A stretch of DNA of 35,187 nucleotides from Actinomycetota bacterium (lineage in GTDB: Bacteria; Actinomycetota; Actinomycetes; Nanopelagicales; Nanopelagicaceae). The DNA is taken from the NCBI GenBank assembly GCA_026392765.1, contig JAPLBL010000004.1, positions 1 to 35,187 of the forward strand. The letters run 5' to 3'. The translations under genes and the position numbers were made by a program. Of the stretch, positions 10,101-19,538 are shown in pieces; positions within the stretch are counted from its first letter, which is position 1; every line of letters begins with the position of its first letter. Below the pieces are notes generated by a model. That model did no database searches. It was given only the letters and a program-made list of their open reading frames with translations, and was not told the DNA's origin.

Positions 10101-10619
10101 GACTACAAGACAGGCTTTGTTGAAACGGAGGAGAAGAACCATGAGTGCAAAGTGGAACTTCCCATTAATGCACACCTAGCCGAAATTTATGTTCCGGGAG
10201 AGCGCCTGCGATTAGATCTCTATCGCCGCTTAGCCGATGTTCGCACAAGTGCCGATGTTGAATCTATTTGCGAAGAGCTTGTTGATCGCTTTGGTGAACT
10301 TCCACAAGAAGCACAATCACTTCTGCAGGTTGCACAATTGCGAGCATCTGCAAAGGCGCTGGGAGTGAGAGAAGTTGTTGCGGCTGGTAAATTCTTGAGA
10401 ATTTCGCCGCTGGTCTTGCCGGAATCAAAGCAGCTGCGCCTCAACCGACTTTTCCCTGGTTCGCTCTATAAAAGTGCGACAAATACTGTGATGATTGCAA
10501 TTCCACGTGCGGCAGCATGGACGCCGACTGCACAAGGCTCTCAACTTATAGGGGATACTTCTCTTCTGGAGTGGGCGGCTAAGTCCCTCGATGAATTAAC
10601 GAAAGCGAGCACTACGTGA
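7134..10619 (+). CDS. mfd: transcription-repair coupling factor
   Basis: UvrB-like N-terminus, CarD-like RID (GDFVVHEQHGIGRYVELV), helicase motifs GDVGYGKTEIAIRAAFKA, VDEEQRFGVEQKE, ATPIPRTLEMA, QLRGRVGRGRERAYAYFLY. Confidence 0.97.
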   Translation: MRGILAVLHSDTEVASALLDSSKIIAPASSYPFLIALKAQEKPLLVITSSSRGAEDVSEYLRSLHSHVYEFPAWETLPHERLSPRSDTVARRLSTLYSLKEKQNNPVVVAPVRAVIHRFIESLAKKELWTLEIGQEIGLTELINHLTELSFTRTDLVEKRGEFAVRGGIVDVFLPLAMHPVRIDFFGDEIEELQYFEVADQRTSEPVVGKLAILPCRELLLTDAIRERAEKLKSQYPSALEILDKIAQGIIVEGMESLIPLLTDDFETILDRMPQGTEVIFIDDERIRSRTADLIETNQEFLEASWSNAAIGGAAPLPVEQVTYLDWKALQEEIARLSLPVRAFNAFGSDLDEDARFLDISAIDPMRANVEALCELLRTGLEAHHSVVFSTTGHGMAERYAGIFRDADLPVQMVETLAAQPTKGSIHVTQSSLGYGFKSDHAQILFVTERDLSGSKTSSKDGARMPSKRKQAIDPLELHTGDFVVHEQHGIGRYVELVQRTVGGVTREYLVIEYAPAKRGQPSDRIFVPTDTLEQVSKYVGGETPTVHRIGSGEWQKAKGRARKAVRQIAGELIRLYAARTSAPGFAFSPDTPWQRELEDAFSYIETPDQLSTIEDVKRDMERPYPMDRIICGDVGYGKTEIAIRAAFKAVQDGKQVAVLVPTTILVQQHSKTFAERYAGFPIKVAGLSRFNTAKESKEILVELASGVVDVVVGTHRILSQDVQFKDLGLVIVDEEQRFGVEQKESLKKMRTTVDVLAMSATPIPRTLEMAVTGIREMSTITTPPEERHPILTYVGPAEDAQIKAAIHRELLRDGQIFYIHNRVESIDRAASKLQELVPEARIRIAHGQMSEGQLEDVILAFWNRDFDVLVCTTIVESGLDIANANTLIVERSENFGLSQLHQLRGRVGRGRERAYAYFLYPQDQPLSEVALDRLKTIATNTDLGSGMRVALKDLEIRGAGNLLGGEQSGHIADVGFDLYMRMVGEAVNDYKTGFVETEEKNHECKVELPINAHLAEIYVPGERLRLDLYRRLADVRTSADVESICEELVDRFGELPQEAQSLLQVAQLRASAKALGVREVVAAGKFLRISPLVLPESKQLRLNRLFPGSLYKSATNTVMIAIPRAAAWTPTAQGSQLIGDTSLLEWAAKSLDELTKASTT

Positions 10620-11221
10620 AGAAGATCCTTGCACTCTTGGGTGTTATCTCAGTCTTAGCGCTCTCAGGATGCGGCAAAGTCGATAGTGCAGCAACGATTG
10701 GCGATATCACCATCTCGCAAGCTTCAGCACAATCAATTATTGACGAGATTCTTTCAGAGCGCACAAAGATTGACACAGCAGGGATGCAGATTCAGACAGG
10801 TAATGCACTTAACCGCGCTCAGCTTCGCTTCACCATCGTGACGACTCTCTTTGATGAAATTGCAAAGGAACTTAAGCTTGAGATTTCTTCTACTGAAATC
10901 GAGCAGGCAAAGTCAGATCTGATTGCTCAAAGTGGTGGGCAAGAAGCACTTGCCAAGAACTTGGTCGCTGCAGAAATTGCACCGTCAAACTTTGATAACT
11001 ATGTGCGCGCAATCGTCACCTCAAATAAACTTCAGGATGCACTCCTAGCATCAGGAGTTACCGAGGCTGATGTTTCAGGACGCATAACTCAGCTCATCAA
11101 TGCAAAGGCAGCTGAACTCACAGTCAAGGTCAATCCACGTTATGGAACATGGGACCAAGACACTGGCGATATCGTGGCGACAGATTCAGCAGGATCTGCA
11201 GTCGTTCCTTCAGGCAAGTAA
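10616..11221 (+). CDS. SurA N-terminal-like lipoprotein (no PPIase domain visible)
   Basis: GTG start overlapping the mfd stop by 4 nt. Signal peptide with lipobox LALSGCG. Helical SurA-N-like body, ends NPRYGTWD. Confidence 0.75.
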   Translation: MKKILALLGVISVLALSGCGKVDSAATIGDITISQASAQSIIDEILSERTKIDTAGMQIQTGNALNRAQLRFTIVTTLFDEIAKELKLEISSTEIEQAKSDLIAQSGGQEALAKNLVAAEIAPSNFDNYVRAIVTSNKLQDALLASGVTEADVSGRITQLINAKAAELTVKVNPRYGTWDQDTGDIVATDSAGSAVVPSGK

Positions 11222-11226
11222 TTCAG

Positions 11227-11874
11227 ATGGCTGATTCACAACTTCAACGCCTTGTTGAAGTCATGGATCGACTCCGTTCACCTGGAGGATGTCCGTGGGA
11301 TGCTGAACAGACACATGAATCGCTGATTAAGTACTTGCTGGAAGAGTCCTACGAATTTATTGATGCGATAGAAACTGATGATCGCGCAGGTATGCGTGAA
11401 GAGCTAGGCGATGTTCTCTTGCAGGTCTACTTCCATTCACGTATTGCCCAAGATCATCCAACAGATCCTTTTTCTATTGAAGATGTTGCAGGTGCGATTG
11501 CAGATAAGTTAATTAGCCGCCACCCTCATGTCTTTGAAAACATTGAAGTCAGTGGCACTGATGAAATCATTGAAAATTGGGAAGCGATTAAAGCTCGTGA
11601 AAAGGGGCGCACATCAGCAATTGATGGCATCGCGATGGCACAACCTGCTCTGCCACTTGTTGCAAAGATTCTCTATCGCGCCGAGAAATACAACGTTGAT
11701 CTCCACGTCGATCAATATTCTTCAGAGAAAGCTACTGAGAAGTCCGTCGGTGAGGCACTTGCATCAGTGATTGCCTGGGCTCATGAAAACGGTATTGACC
11801 CTGAAAACGCCTTACGTGCTCAGGCTCGAGAGATGATTCGTCAGATTCAGGCGGCCGAACAGCAAGGTAAGTAG
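11227..11874 (+). CDS. mazG: nucleoside triphosphate pyrophosphohydrolase, MazG family
   Basis: RLRSPGGCPWDAEQTHESLIKYLLEESYEFIDAIE, EELGDVLLQVYFHSRIA, KLISRHPHVFE. Confidence 0.95.
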   Translation: MADSQLQRLVEVMDRLRSPGGCPWDAEQTHESLIKYLLEESYEFIDAIETDDRAGMREELGDVLLQVYFHSRIAQDHPTDPFSIEDVAGAIADKLISRHPHVFENIEVSGTDEIIENWEAIKAREKGRTSAIDGIAMAQPALPLVAKILYRAEKYNVDLHVDQYSSEKATEKSVGEALASVIAWAHENGIDPENALRAQAREMIRQIQAAEQQGK

Positions 11875-11880
11875 TCGAGG

Positions 11881-11886
11881 TAGACT
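11881..11886 (+). promoter_or_regulatory. putative -10 box TAGACT for eno
   Basis: TAGACT in the mazG-eno gap, 63 nt before eno ATG 11950; AGGAGA RBS just before the start. Confidence 0.45.
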
Positions 11887-11925
11887 AGCCACCTGCCGTT
11901 CAGAGTTGAGCGCTGACGTTCATAA

Positions 11926-13230
<1,305 letters not shown>

Positions 13231-13237
13231 TTTTTAA

Positions 13238-13684
13238 ATGGCGCGTAGATCCTCTGGGAGCAAGAGAAGGAAGAGTTACCGTTCACGTAACCTGAACTTC
13301 AATCGCAATACTGGATCTGGGCGCACATTTGCTGTTGCTGCGATCTTCTTTATGTTGGCGCTCTTTCTTGCACCACCGATTAAGAGTTACTTCGTTCAGC
13401 GGGCCCAGATCAGTGCGCTGCAATCACAGCTTAAGAGCGATAACACAGCGCTGGATGAAGCTCGTAAAGAGTTAACGCTCTGGCAGGATCCTGAATACAT
13501 TAAATCTCAAGCACGTGAACGTCTGCACTTTGTCCTGCCAGGTGAGCGTCAATACATCGTCACTGGAACTGATGGAACTAATACAGATGAAGCAGCACAG
13601 ACAGATGTTGTGAAGAATCTTCCTGAAGGACAGCCTTGGTATACACGCATGATTGCATCCATTACAGAGGCAGGTAAGGCGTGA
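13238..13684 (+). CDS. septum formation initiator (DivIC/FtsB-like)
   Basis: Basic N-terminus, one TM segment, coiled coil (QISALQSQLKSDNTALDEARKEL), then W-x-DPEYIKSQARERLHFVLPGE; located after eno as in other actinobacteria. Confidence 0.88.
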   Translation: MARRSSGSKRRKSYRSRNLNFNRNTGSGRTFAVAAIFFMLALFLAPPIKSYFVQRAQISALQSQLKSDNTALDEARKELTLWQDPEYIKSQARERLHFVLPGERQYIVTGTDGTNTDEAAQTDVVKNLPEGQPWYTRMIASITEAGKA

Positions 13685-14181
13685 GTATCGAAAGCCGCAA
13701 GGCAACCGAGGATGATCTAAAGACAATTGAAAACCAATTGGGCCGCACACCACGCGATGTCCATGCGATTTCTTACCGTTGTCCATGCGGAAAAGCTGCT
13801 GTGGTTGAAACCCCACCGCGACTATCAAATGGTGAACCTTTTCCAACTTTCTATTACGCAACATGTCCGCGTTTAACTGCAGCCATTTCTACCCTTGAAA
13901 CAACAGGGATGATGGAGGAGATGACCAATCGCCTTGAGACTGATGCAGAGCTTGCTGGTGCATATGCAGCAGCACATGATGATTACATTGCAGCACGTTC
14001 AGCGCTAAAAATAGATGTTCCTGAAGTTGAGAATATCTCTGCAGGTGGAATGCCTAATCGCGTGAAGTGTCTGCACTCACTGATTGCGCACTCACTCTCA
14101 GCAGGTCCCGGAGTTAACCCACTCGGAGATGAAGCACTGGCAGAACTCCCCGAATGGTGGAAGCACCTTTCATGCGAGTAG
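13681..14181 (+). CDS. DUF501 domain-containing protein
   Basis: GTG start overlapping the previous stop. IENQLGRTPRDVHAISYRCPCGKAAVVETPPRLSNGEPFPTFYYATCPRL, NRVKCLHSLIAHSLSAGPGVNPLGDEAL. Confidence 0.92.
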   Translation: MSIESRKATEDDLKTIENQLGRTPRDVHAISYRCPCGKAAVVETPPRLSNGEPFPTFYYATCPRLTAAISTLETTGMMEEMTNRLETDAELAGAYAAAHDDYIAARSALKIDVPEVENISAGGMPNRVKCLHSLIAHSLSAGPGVNPLGDEALAELPEWWKHLSCE

Positions 14182-15080
14182 CAGCCATTGATTGCGGCAC
14201 CAACTCCATCCGTTTACTCATTGCAGATGTTGAAGGCAGCAACTTTCGTGAAGTCTTTCGCGATATGGAGATTGTTCGTTTAGGACAAGGCGTCGATAAG
14301 ACCGGTCAATTCCATCCAGATGCAATCGTTCGCACCCTTGCAGCCGTTGATAAATATGCACTTGAGATAGCAAAGCGCGGAGTGGAGAAGATTCGCTTCT
14401 GTGCCACCAGTGCCACACGCGATGCCACCAACCGCGATCTCTTCATCGATGGCGTCAAAGAGCGCCTCGGTATTGCACCTGAAGTAATTCCAGGTGAAGT
14501 AGAAGCTGCGCTCTCATTCCAGGGAGCCACAAAGGATTTTGATAAGGCAGAAGGTCCATTTCTTGTTATCGATATCGGTGGGGGATCAACTGAATTTGTC
14601 TTTGGCACAGATAAAGTCGAATTCGCCAAGAGTATGAATATTGGTTGCGTTCGCATGTCAGAGCGCCACTTCACCAATGGCGACCCAGATCCAGGACAGA
14701 TTGCTGCCGCTATCGAAGATATTGATGAAGCAATTAAGCAGGCAGGCAAAGTTGTTCCTATTACCCAAGCAAAGACTCTGATTGCAGTAGCGGGCACAGC
14801 CACCACAGTTGCTGCAGCTGCCCTCGAACTTGGTGCCTATGACCGATATGCAATCCATCTTTCTCGCATCTCTGCTGAGAAGACCCATGCAATCTCAAAG
14901 ATGTTCTTAAGTGCAAAGCGTGAAGATCGCGAAGCACTCGGATATATGCACCCAGGTCGCGTCGATGTTATTGGCGCAGGCTCTCTTGTTCTCTCTCGCA
15001 TCATGCTTGCTACCGGTGCAACTGAATTCGTCGCATCTGAATCAGATATCCTCGATGGAATGGCTTGGTCGCTTGTATAA
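14172..15080 (+). CDS. Ppx/GppA family phosphatase (exopolyphosphatase-like)
   Basis: MRVAAIDCGTNSIRLLIADVEG, ATSATRDATNRD, VIDIGGGSTEFVFG. ATG at 14172 preferred over 14154; 10-nt overlap with DUF501. Confidence 0.95.
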   Translation: MRVAAIDCGTNSIRLLIADVEGSNFREVFRDMEIVRLGQGVDKTGQFHPDAIVRTLAAVDKYALEIAKRGVEKIRFCATSATRDATNRDLFIDGVKERLGIAPEVIPGEVEAALSFQGATKDFDKAEGPFLVIDIGGGSTEFVFGTDKVEFAKSMNIGCVRMSERHFTNGDPDPGQIAAAIEDIDEAIKQAGKVVPITQAKTLIAVAGTATTVAAAALELGAYDRYAIHLSRISAEKTHAISKMFLSAKREDREALGYMHPGRVDVIGAGSLVLSRIMLATGATEFVASESDILDGMAWSLV

Positions 15081-15768
15081 GTCGATCGAACTTCTCGATA
15101 AGGCGATTGTTAAGTGCCATAAGTGCCCACGGTTGGTCCAGTGGCGAGAAGAAGTAGCAGTTGTTAAACGTAAGGCATATGAGAACGAGAGGTACTGGGG
15201 TAAGCCTGTTCCAGGATTCGGCTCTAGCAAACCAAAGATGCTTATTGTTGGATTAGCACCTGGTGCACATGGTGCAAATAGAACCGGCCGTATCTTCACC
15301 GGTGATTCATCTGGCGATTGGCTCTATGGATCTCTCCACCGAATTGGCATTGCAAAGATTGCAACATCAACATCCCGTGATGATGGACAAGAGCTACGGG
15401 ATACACGCATTTCGATGGCGGTGCGTTGTGCTCCTCCTGAGAACAAACCAACCACGGAAGAGCGCGATGCATGCGCACCATTTTTTGAAAATGAGCTAGA
15501 GCTAATCGCACCGACTGTTCGTTCATTTGTAGCACTCGGTAGCTTTGGTTGGCAGGTATTAATCAAATCGCTTAAAGCTCAAGGTCATAAAGTTCCCGCT
15601 GGAAAATTCGGGCATGGGTCAACGATTAAGTATTCGCATGACGGCATTAACTATCTAATAGTCGGTAGTTATCACCCAAGCCAGCAGAACACATTTACAG
15701 GCAAACTCACCAAACCAATGTTGGATTCAGTACTCAAAAAGGCAGCAAAGTTTGCGGGAGTTATCTAA
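15055..15768 (+). CDS. uracil-DNA glycosylase, family 5 (UdgB-like)
   Basis: KCHKCPRLVQWREEVA, GFGSSKPKMLIVGLAPGAHGANRTGRIFTGDSSGDWL, GSYHPSQQNTFTGKLT. In-frame ATG at 15055 overlaps the ppx 3' end. Confidence 0.9.
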   Translation: MEWLGRLYKSIELLDKAIVKCHKCPRLVQWREEVAVVKRKAYENERYWGKPVPGFGSSKPKMLIVGLAPGAHGANRTGRIFTGDSSGDWLYGSLHRIGIAKIATSTSRDDGQELRDTRISMAVRCAPPENKPTTEERDACAPFFENELELIAPTVRSFVALGSFGWQVLIKSLKAQGHKVPAGKFGHGSTIKYSHDGINYLIVGSYHPSQQNTFTGKLTKPMLDSVLKKAAKFAGVI

Positions 15769-15780
15769 CTTTTCACCTAG

Positions 15781-15786
15781 TAGACT
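15781..15786 (+). promoter_or_regulatory. putative -10 box TAGACT upstream of the tRNA at 15800
   Basis: TAGACT 13 nt before the tRNA 5' end. Confidence 0.45.
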
Positions 15787-15799
15787 TCCCTCTCTATTG

Positions 15800-15872
15800 G
15801 CCCCCATAGTCCAATGGCAGAGACAGAGGACTTAAAATCCTTCCAGTATCGGTTCGAGTCCGATTGGGGGCA
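15800..15872 (+). tRNA. tRNA with UAA anticodon (Leu-type decoding), class I-sized variable loop
   Basis: GCCCCCA/TGGGGGC acceptor; D-arm GTC-CAATGGCAGA-GAC; anticodon arm GAGGA-CTTAAAA-TCCTT (anticodon TAA); variable CCAGT (5 nt); T-arm ATCGG-TTCGAGT-CCGAT; discriminator A; CCA not encoded. Confidence 0.88.
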
Positions 15873-15989
15873 CACTTCACAACCTTTTCTAAAACTTCAC
15901 GCTCATCCTGAGGTGGAAATCCTGCAGGTTTGCCGTATTTTAGGAACTGTACGGAGAGCCTTTCTTCGCACGTATATAAGGAGAAATTA

Positions 15990-16721
15990 ATGCGCAGTTC
16001 TAACCCAGTCCTTACAGGCCGTGGTTTCGCTCGTATCAAAGAAAGCACGACCACAACCACGGATCTCAATACCCTCGAGACCCGTCCAACATCTGCACCA
16101 ATGTCAATTGACGATGTCGTCATCAAGACAGCTGGACTCTTTGCAGTCCTCGTTGCAGTAGGAACATTTGCATGGCGTGCAAATAGCCCAGGTCTTGCAC
16201 TTATCGGATTCATCGGCGGATTTATTCTCGCGATGGTCAACTCATTTTCTAAGAAGGTTCGTCCTGCGCTCATCGTTGCATATGCAGCATTTCAGGGACT
16301 TGCTCTCGGAACAATCAGCGCAATCTTCGAAGCAACTTATCCAGGCATCGTAAGCCAGGCAGTTCTTGGAACTGCATGTGCATTCGGTGGAGTACTCCTT
16401 GCATATCGCAGCGGAAAGATTCGTGTAACACCTAAGTTCACACGCATCATGATGGGATCTCTCATCGGATACTTCGTCTTCGCACTCATCACAATGTTCA
16501 CAGGTCGCCCAACAGGTGGTCTCGGACTACTGATTGCAGTTGCTGCTGTGGGTCTTGCAACGATGTTTATTGTGATGGACCTTGATCAAATCGAAAAGGC
16601 AGTTGCAGCACGCCTGCCACAAGAAGAGTCATGGCGAATGGCATTTGGCCTCATGGTTACTTTGGTCTGGTTATATCTTGAAGTATTGAGACTTATCTCA
16701 ATACTTCGTAGCAACGACTAA
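15990..16721 (+). CDS. Bax inhibitor-1/YccA family membrane protein
   Basis: MRSSNPVLTGRGF N-terminus, multiple TM helices, WLYLEVLRLISILRSND C-terminus; RBS AAGGAGA before ATG 15990. Confidence 0.88.
   Translation: MRSSNPVLTGRGFARIKESTTTTTDLNTLETRPTSAPMSIDDVVIKTAGLFAVLVAVGTFAWRANSPGLALIGFIGGFILAMVNSFSKKVRPALIVAYAAFQGLALGTISAIFEATYPGIVSQAVLGTACAFGGVLLAYRSGKIRVTPKFTRIMMGSLIGYFVFALITMFTGRPTGGLGLLIAVAAVGLATMFIVMDLDQIEKAVAARLPQEESWRMAFGLMVTLVWLYLEVLRLISILRSND
16680..16707 (+). repeat. perfect 12-bp inverted repeat with 4-nt loop inside the 3' end of the YccA-like gene
   Basis: GAAGTATTGAGA-CTTA-TCTCAATACTTC. Confidence 0.85.
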
Positions 16722-16724
16722 AAG

Positions 16725-17936
16725 CTATTTACTAGATTGCCCGAGATGCGAAGCCCGCGTCTCGGGCAATTTTGTTGCCACAAGAACTGCAACTGACATA
16801 AGAACAGCTGTTACTAAGAATGCAGGCCTATATCCATAGTGATCGGAGATAAAGCCGAGAATGATGGGGGCCACCATTGCGCCTGCATCGCCTGACATCT
16901 GAAAGAGGCCAATGACTTGGCCCCCCTTGCCTTCTAAAACATCTCCCACGATTGCAGATGGAGTTGTTGATAGGAAAGCTCCACCAAAGCCGACAATCAC
17001 ACTTGCTGCAATGAAGTGCCACGGCTTTGTTGTAAATGCCAGCGCAAAGATAGATAAGGTGACAAAGGATGTGCCGATGACGGCTGAGTAACGACGGCCA
17101 TTGAGGTCAGATAGCTTGCCTGCGCGTAAGAGGAATACCCCATTAATGATTGTGGTAATCGTAAATCCAAGTCCCATAAAGCTCGGAGTTACTTTGATTT
17201 CCTCCACCATAAAGAGTGGCAGGATGGAACGGCTCATTCCGAAGAGAACCCACGATGTAATGAAAGAGATAATGAGTGCACTGCGATAAGGACTTAAGGC
17301 AAGAGCAGATTTAAGAGTAATTGTTGCGCGCTCTTGAGTGGCAGTTGGTTTTGCAGCCAGAACTGAATTACGTAACAGGATGGCACCGGATGCACTTGCT
17401 GCGATAAGAAGGAAACCATAAATAATTAGCGGTGCACGTAGTGAAACAACAGAGAGTGCACCACCAACAACAGGACCTGCCATCATTCCAACAAGAAATG
17501 ATCCGTTATAGAGAGATTGTGCTCGAGCGCGATGATCATCATCGACTGCTCGAAGCAGAATAGAACCTGCTGCAACAGAGAACATCGAAGACCCAAAGCC
17601 ACCGACTGCACGGAAGATAAGCAGCTGCTCGTAATTCTGAGCCATTCCGGCAGCAAATGAAGTCAGGGATACAAAACCAATACCGAATGAATAGACAAGT
17701 CGCTCACCGAAGTGATCAACGAGTTTGCCGCTGATAAGGCCTGTGGCAAAACGCGCAAAGGCGAATGCCGAAAGTATGGCTCCTACTTGTGCGTTGTTAA
17801 CACCGAATGAACGAGCAAAGAGTGGAAGCGTGGGGGAGATGATTCCAAAGCCCACTGCAACAAAAAAGGATGCAAAAACAAGAACACCAACCTCCCGCGG
17901 AAATTCCGCAAAGGGGTTGGTGAACTTATTTTTCAC
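16725..17936 (-). CDS. MFS transporter (DHA1/multidrug-type)
   Basis: 12-TM MFS pattern, motif ATGLISGKLVDHFGERLVY and internal repeat RAGKLSDLNGRR; GTG start. Confidence 0.9.
   Translation of the reverse strand: MKNKFTNPFAEFPREVGVLVFASFFVAVGFGIISPTLPLFARSFGVNNAQVGAILSAFAFARFATGLISGKLVDHFGERLVYSFGIGFVSLTSFAAGMAQNYEQLLIFRAVGGFGSSMFSVAAGSILLRAVDDDHRARAQSLYNGSFLVGMMAGPVVGGALSVVSLRAPLIIYGFLLIAASASGAILLRNSVLAAKPTATQERATITLKSALALSPYRSALIISFITSWVLFGMSRSILPLFMVEEIKVTPSFMGLGFTITTIINGVFLLRAGKLSDLNGRRYSAVIGTSFVTLSIFALAFTTKPWHFIAASVIVGFGGAFLSTTPSAIVGDVLEGKGGQVIGLFQMSGDAGAMVAPIILGFISDHYGYRPAFLVTAVLMSVAVLVATKLPETRASHLGQSSK
16737..16774 (+). terminator. Rho-independent-like terminator for the YccA-like gene, embedded in the 3' end of the convergent MFS CDS
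   Basis: TTGCCCGAGA-loop-TCTCGGGCAA followed by TTTTG on the + strand; no U-tract on the minus strand. Confidence 0.75.
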
Positions 17937-17950
17937 AGGTATATAACTGA

Positions 17951-17967
17951 GCTCGGTTTAACCGAGC
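17951..17967. repeat. palindrome spanning the stop codon of the DHA2 transporter, just upstream of the downstream MFS gene
   Basis: GCTCGGTT-T-AACCGAGC, perfect 8-bp arms. Confidence 0.75.
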
Positions 17968-19520
17968 GCCTCGCCGGCTGACTCATTACGAGCAGATGCA
18001 TAGTCTGCATTTGTGCGTAGTGGGGTTTCGCGAAGGAAGAGCGCCACGATAAAGCCCACTGCAACGACAGGGGCAGCAACCAGGAAGACGACGTGGAAGG
18101 AATCAACAAATGCGTTGAGCGCAGTGACTTTCCCTTCTGGAGAAAGTGTTGCAATCGCTGCCGTGTTATTTTGGATTTGCCCAGCTTGCGCTGGATCAAA
18201 GCCAGATGTTGCAAGGTAGTGGCCAAGACGGTTGGTCAAGATTGTTCCAAATGCAGCTGTTCCGAATACAGAACCGAGTGAACGGAAGAATGTATTGGAG
18301 CTTGTTGCAACGCCCATATCCTTGAATTCAACTGCATTTTGAAGTGCGATAACGATTGTCTGCATAGAAAGCCCAAGGCCAGCTCCGACCATGATTGCAT
18401 AGATGGAGAGCTCCCAGTAAGGAGTATCGATATCAAGGCGAACCATCGCCAAGATACCGAGAGTCATAATTGCTGTTCCAACAACGGGATAGCGTTTGTA
18501 ATGGCCGTGCTTGGTGATTGCCTTACCGCTAAAGATCGATGTTGAGACAATTCCGAGCATCAATGGAATTAGCTTCAGTCCAGCCTCTGTTGCTGTGTAG
18601 CCCTTTACGACCTGCATATAGAGAGGCAACATAACAATCGCACCGAACATACCTGCACCAATGATGGCACCGAGAATTGATGTCAATGAGAAGGTGTGGT
18701 TCTTAAAGAGAGTAAGAGGAATGATTGGCTCAACAGCCGTTGACTCCCACTTGAGGAAGAGAAGGGTGGTAAGCAATCCACCGCCGAGATAGACAAGCGT
18801 CTTTGAGTTTGTCCATCCATCTTGTGGTCCATAAATAGAAACTGCAAGAAGTGTGAGAGTCACACCTGCAACCAGAAGAATGGCACCGAGGTAATCAATC
18901 TTATGTTCGCGCTTTACTTTTGGAATGTGTAGAACTGCCGAGGTGATGATCAGTGCTGCAATTGCAAATGGAATATTGATGTAGAAGATCCAGCGCCATC
19001 CTGTGATTCCAAGAATTGTTGAGCGGTCTGAGAAGAAGCCGCCAAGGAGTGGACCTGCAACAGATGACAGACCCCAGACTGCGCCGAAGTAACCCTGATA
19101 GCGACCACGTTCGCGTGGAGGAACGATGTCACCGATGATGACGAAGGTAAGTGCCATCAAGCCGCCAGCACCAAGGCCCTGCACGGCGCGGGTAGCGATG
19201 AGCTGTTCCATATTCTGTGAAGCACCTGCTGCAAGTGAGCCAATAAGAAATGTCACGATTGCGAACTGGAAGACAATGCGCCGGCCGTAGAGGTCAGAAA
19301 TCTTGCCGTATAACGGAGTTGATGCAGTGGAAGTAAGTAGGTATGCAGTGACAACCCATGTGTAATGGTCGAGGCCATTAAAGTCTTCAACGATGCTCTT
19401 TAAGGCAGTTGAGACAATGGTTTGGTCCAGGGCCGCAAGGAGCATTCCTGTCATGAGTCCGCTGAGAATGATCATGATCTCGCGGTGGGTGTGTTCCTTT
19501 GTTGGCGCATTATTTGTCAT
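17958..19520 (-). CDS. DHA2-family (EmrB/QacA-like) MFS drug exporter
   Basis: [43 protein letters not shown], 14-TM pattern. Confidence 0.94.
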   Translation of the reverse strand: MTNNAPTKEHTHREIMIILSGLMTGMLLAALDQTIVSTALKSIVEDFNGLDHYTWVVTAYLLTSTASTPLYGKISDLYGRRIVFQFAIVTFLIGSLAAGASQNMEQLIATRAVQGLGAGGLMALTFVIIGDIVPPRERGRYQGYFGAVWGLSSVAGPLLGGFFSDRSTILGITGWRWIFYINIPFAIAALIITSAVLHIPKVKREHKIDYLGAILLVAGVTLTLLAVSIYGPQDGWTNSKTLVYLGGGLLTTLLFLKWESTAVEPIIPLTLFKNHTFSLTSILGAIIGAGMFGAIVMLPLYMQVVKGYTATEAGLKLIPLMLGIVSTSIFSGKAITKHGHYKRYPVVGTAIMTLGILAMVRLDIDTPYWELSIYAIMVGAGLGLSMQTIVIALQNAVEFKDMGVATSSNTFFRSLGSVFGTAAFGTILTNRLGHYLATSGFDPAQAGQIQNNTAAIATLSPEGKVTALNAFVDSFHVVFLVAAPVVAVGFIVALFLRETPLRTNADYASARNESAGEALG

Positions 19521-19523
19521 AGG

Positions 19524-19537
19524 GAGTAAGTTTACTC
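19524..19537. promoter_or_regulatory. palindrome GAGTAA-GT-TTACTC between divergent start codons; overlapping opposite -10-like hexamers
   Basis: + strand TAAGTT (19527-19532), 6 nt before GTG 19539. Minus strand TAAACT (19534-19529), 8 nt before ATG 19520. Confidence 0.5.
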
Positions 19538-19538
19538 T

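Noticed and set aside
15794-16273. 159-aa minus-strand ORF over the tRNA and yccA-like gene
   Set aside because: Overlaps a tRNA and a conserved CDS; its C-terminus (NRTRTDTGRILSPLSLPLDYGGQ) is the antisense of the tRNA.
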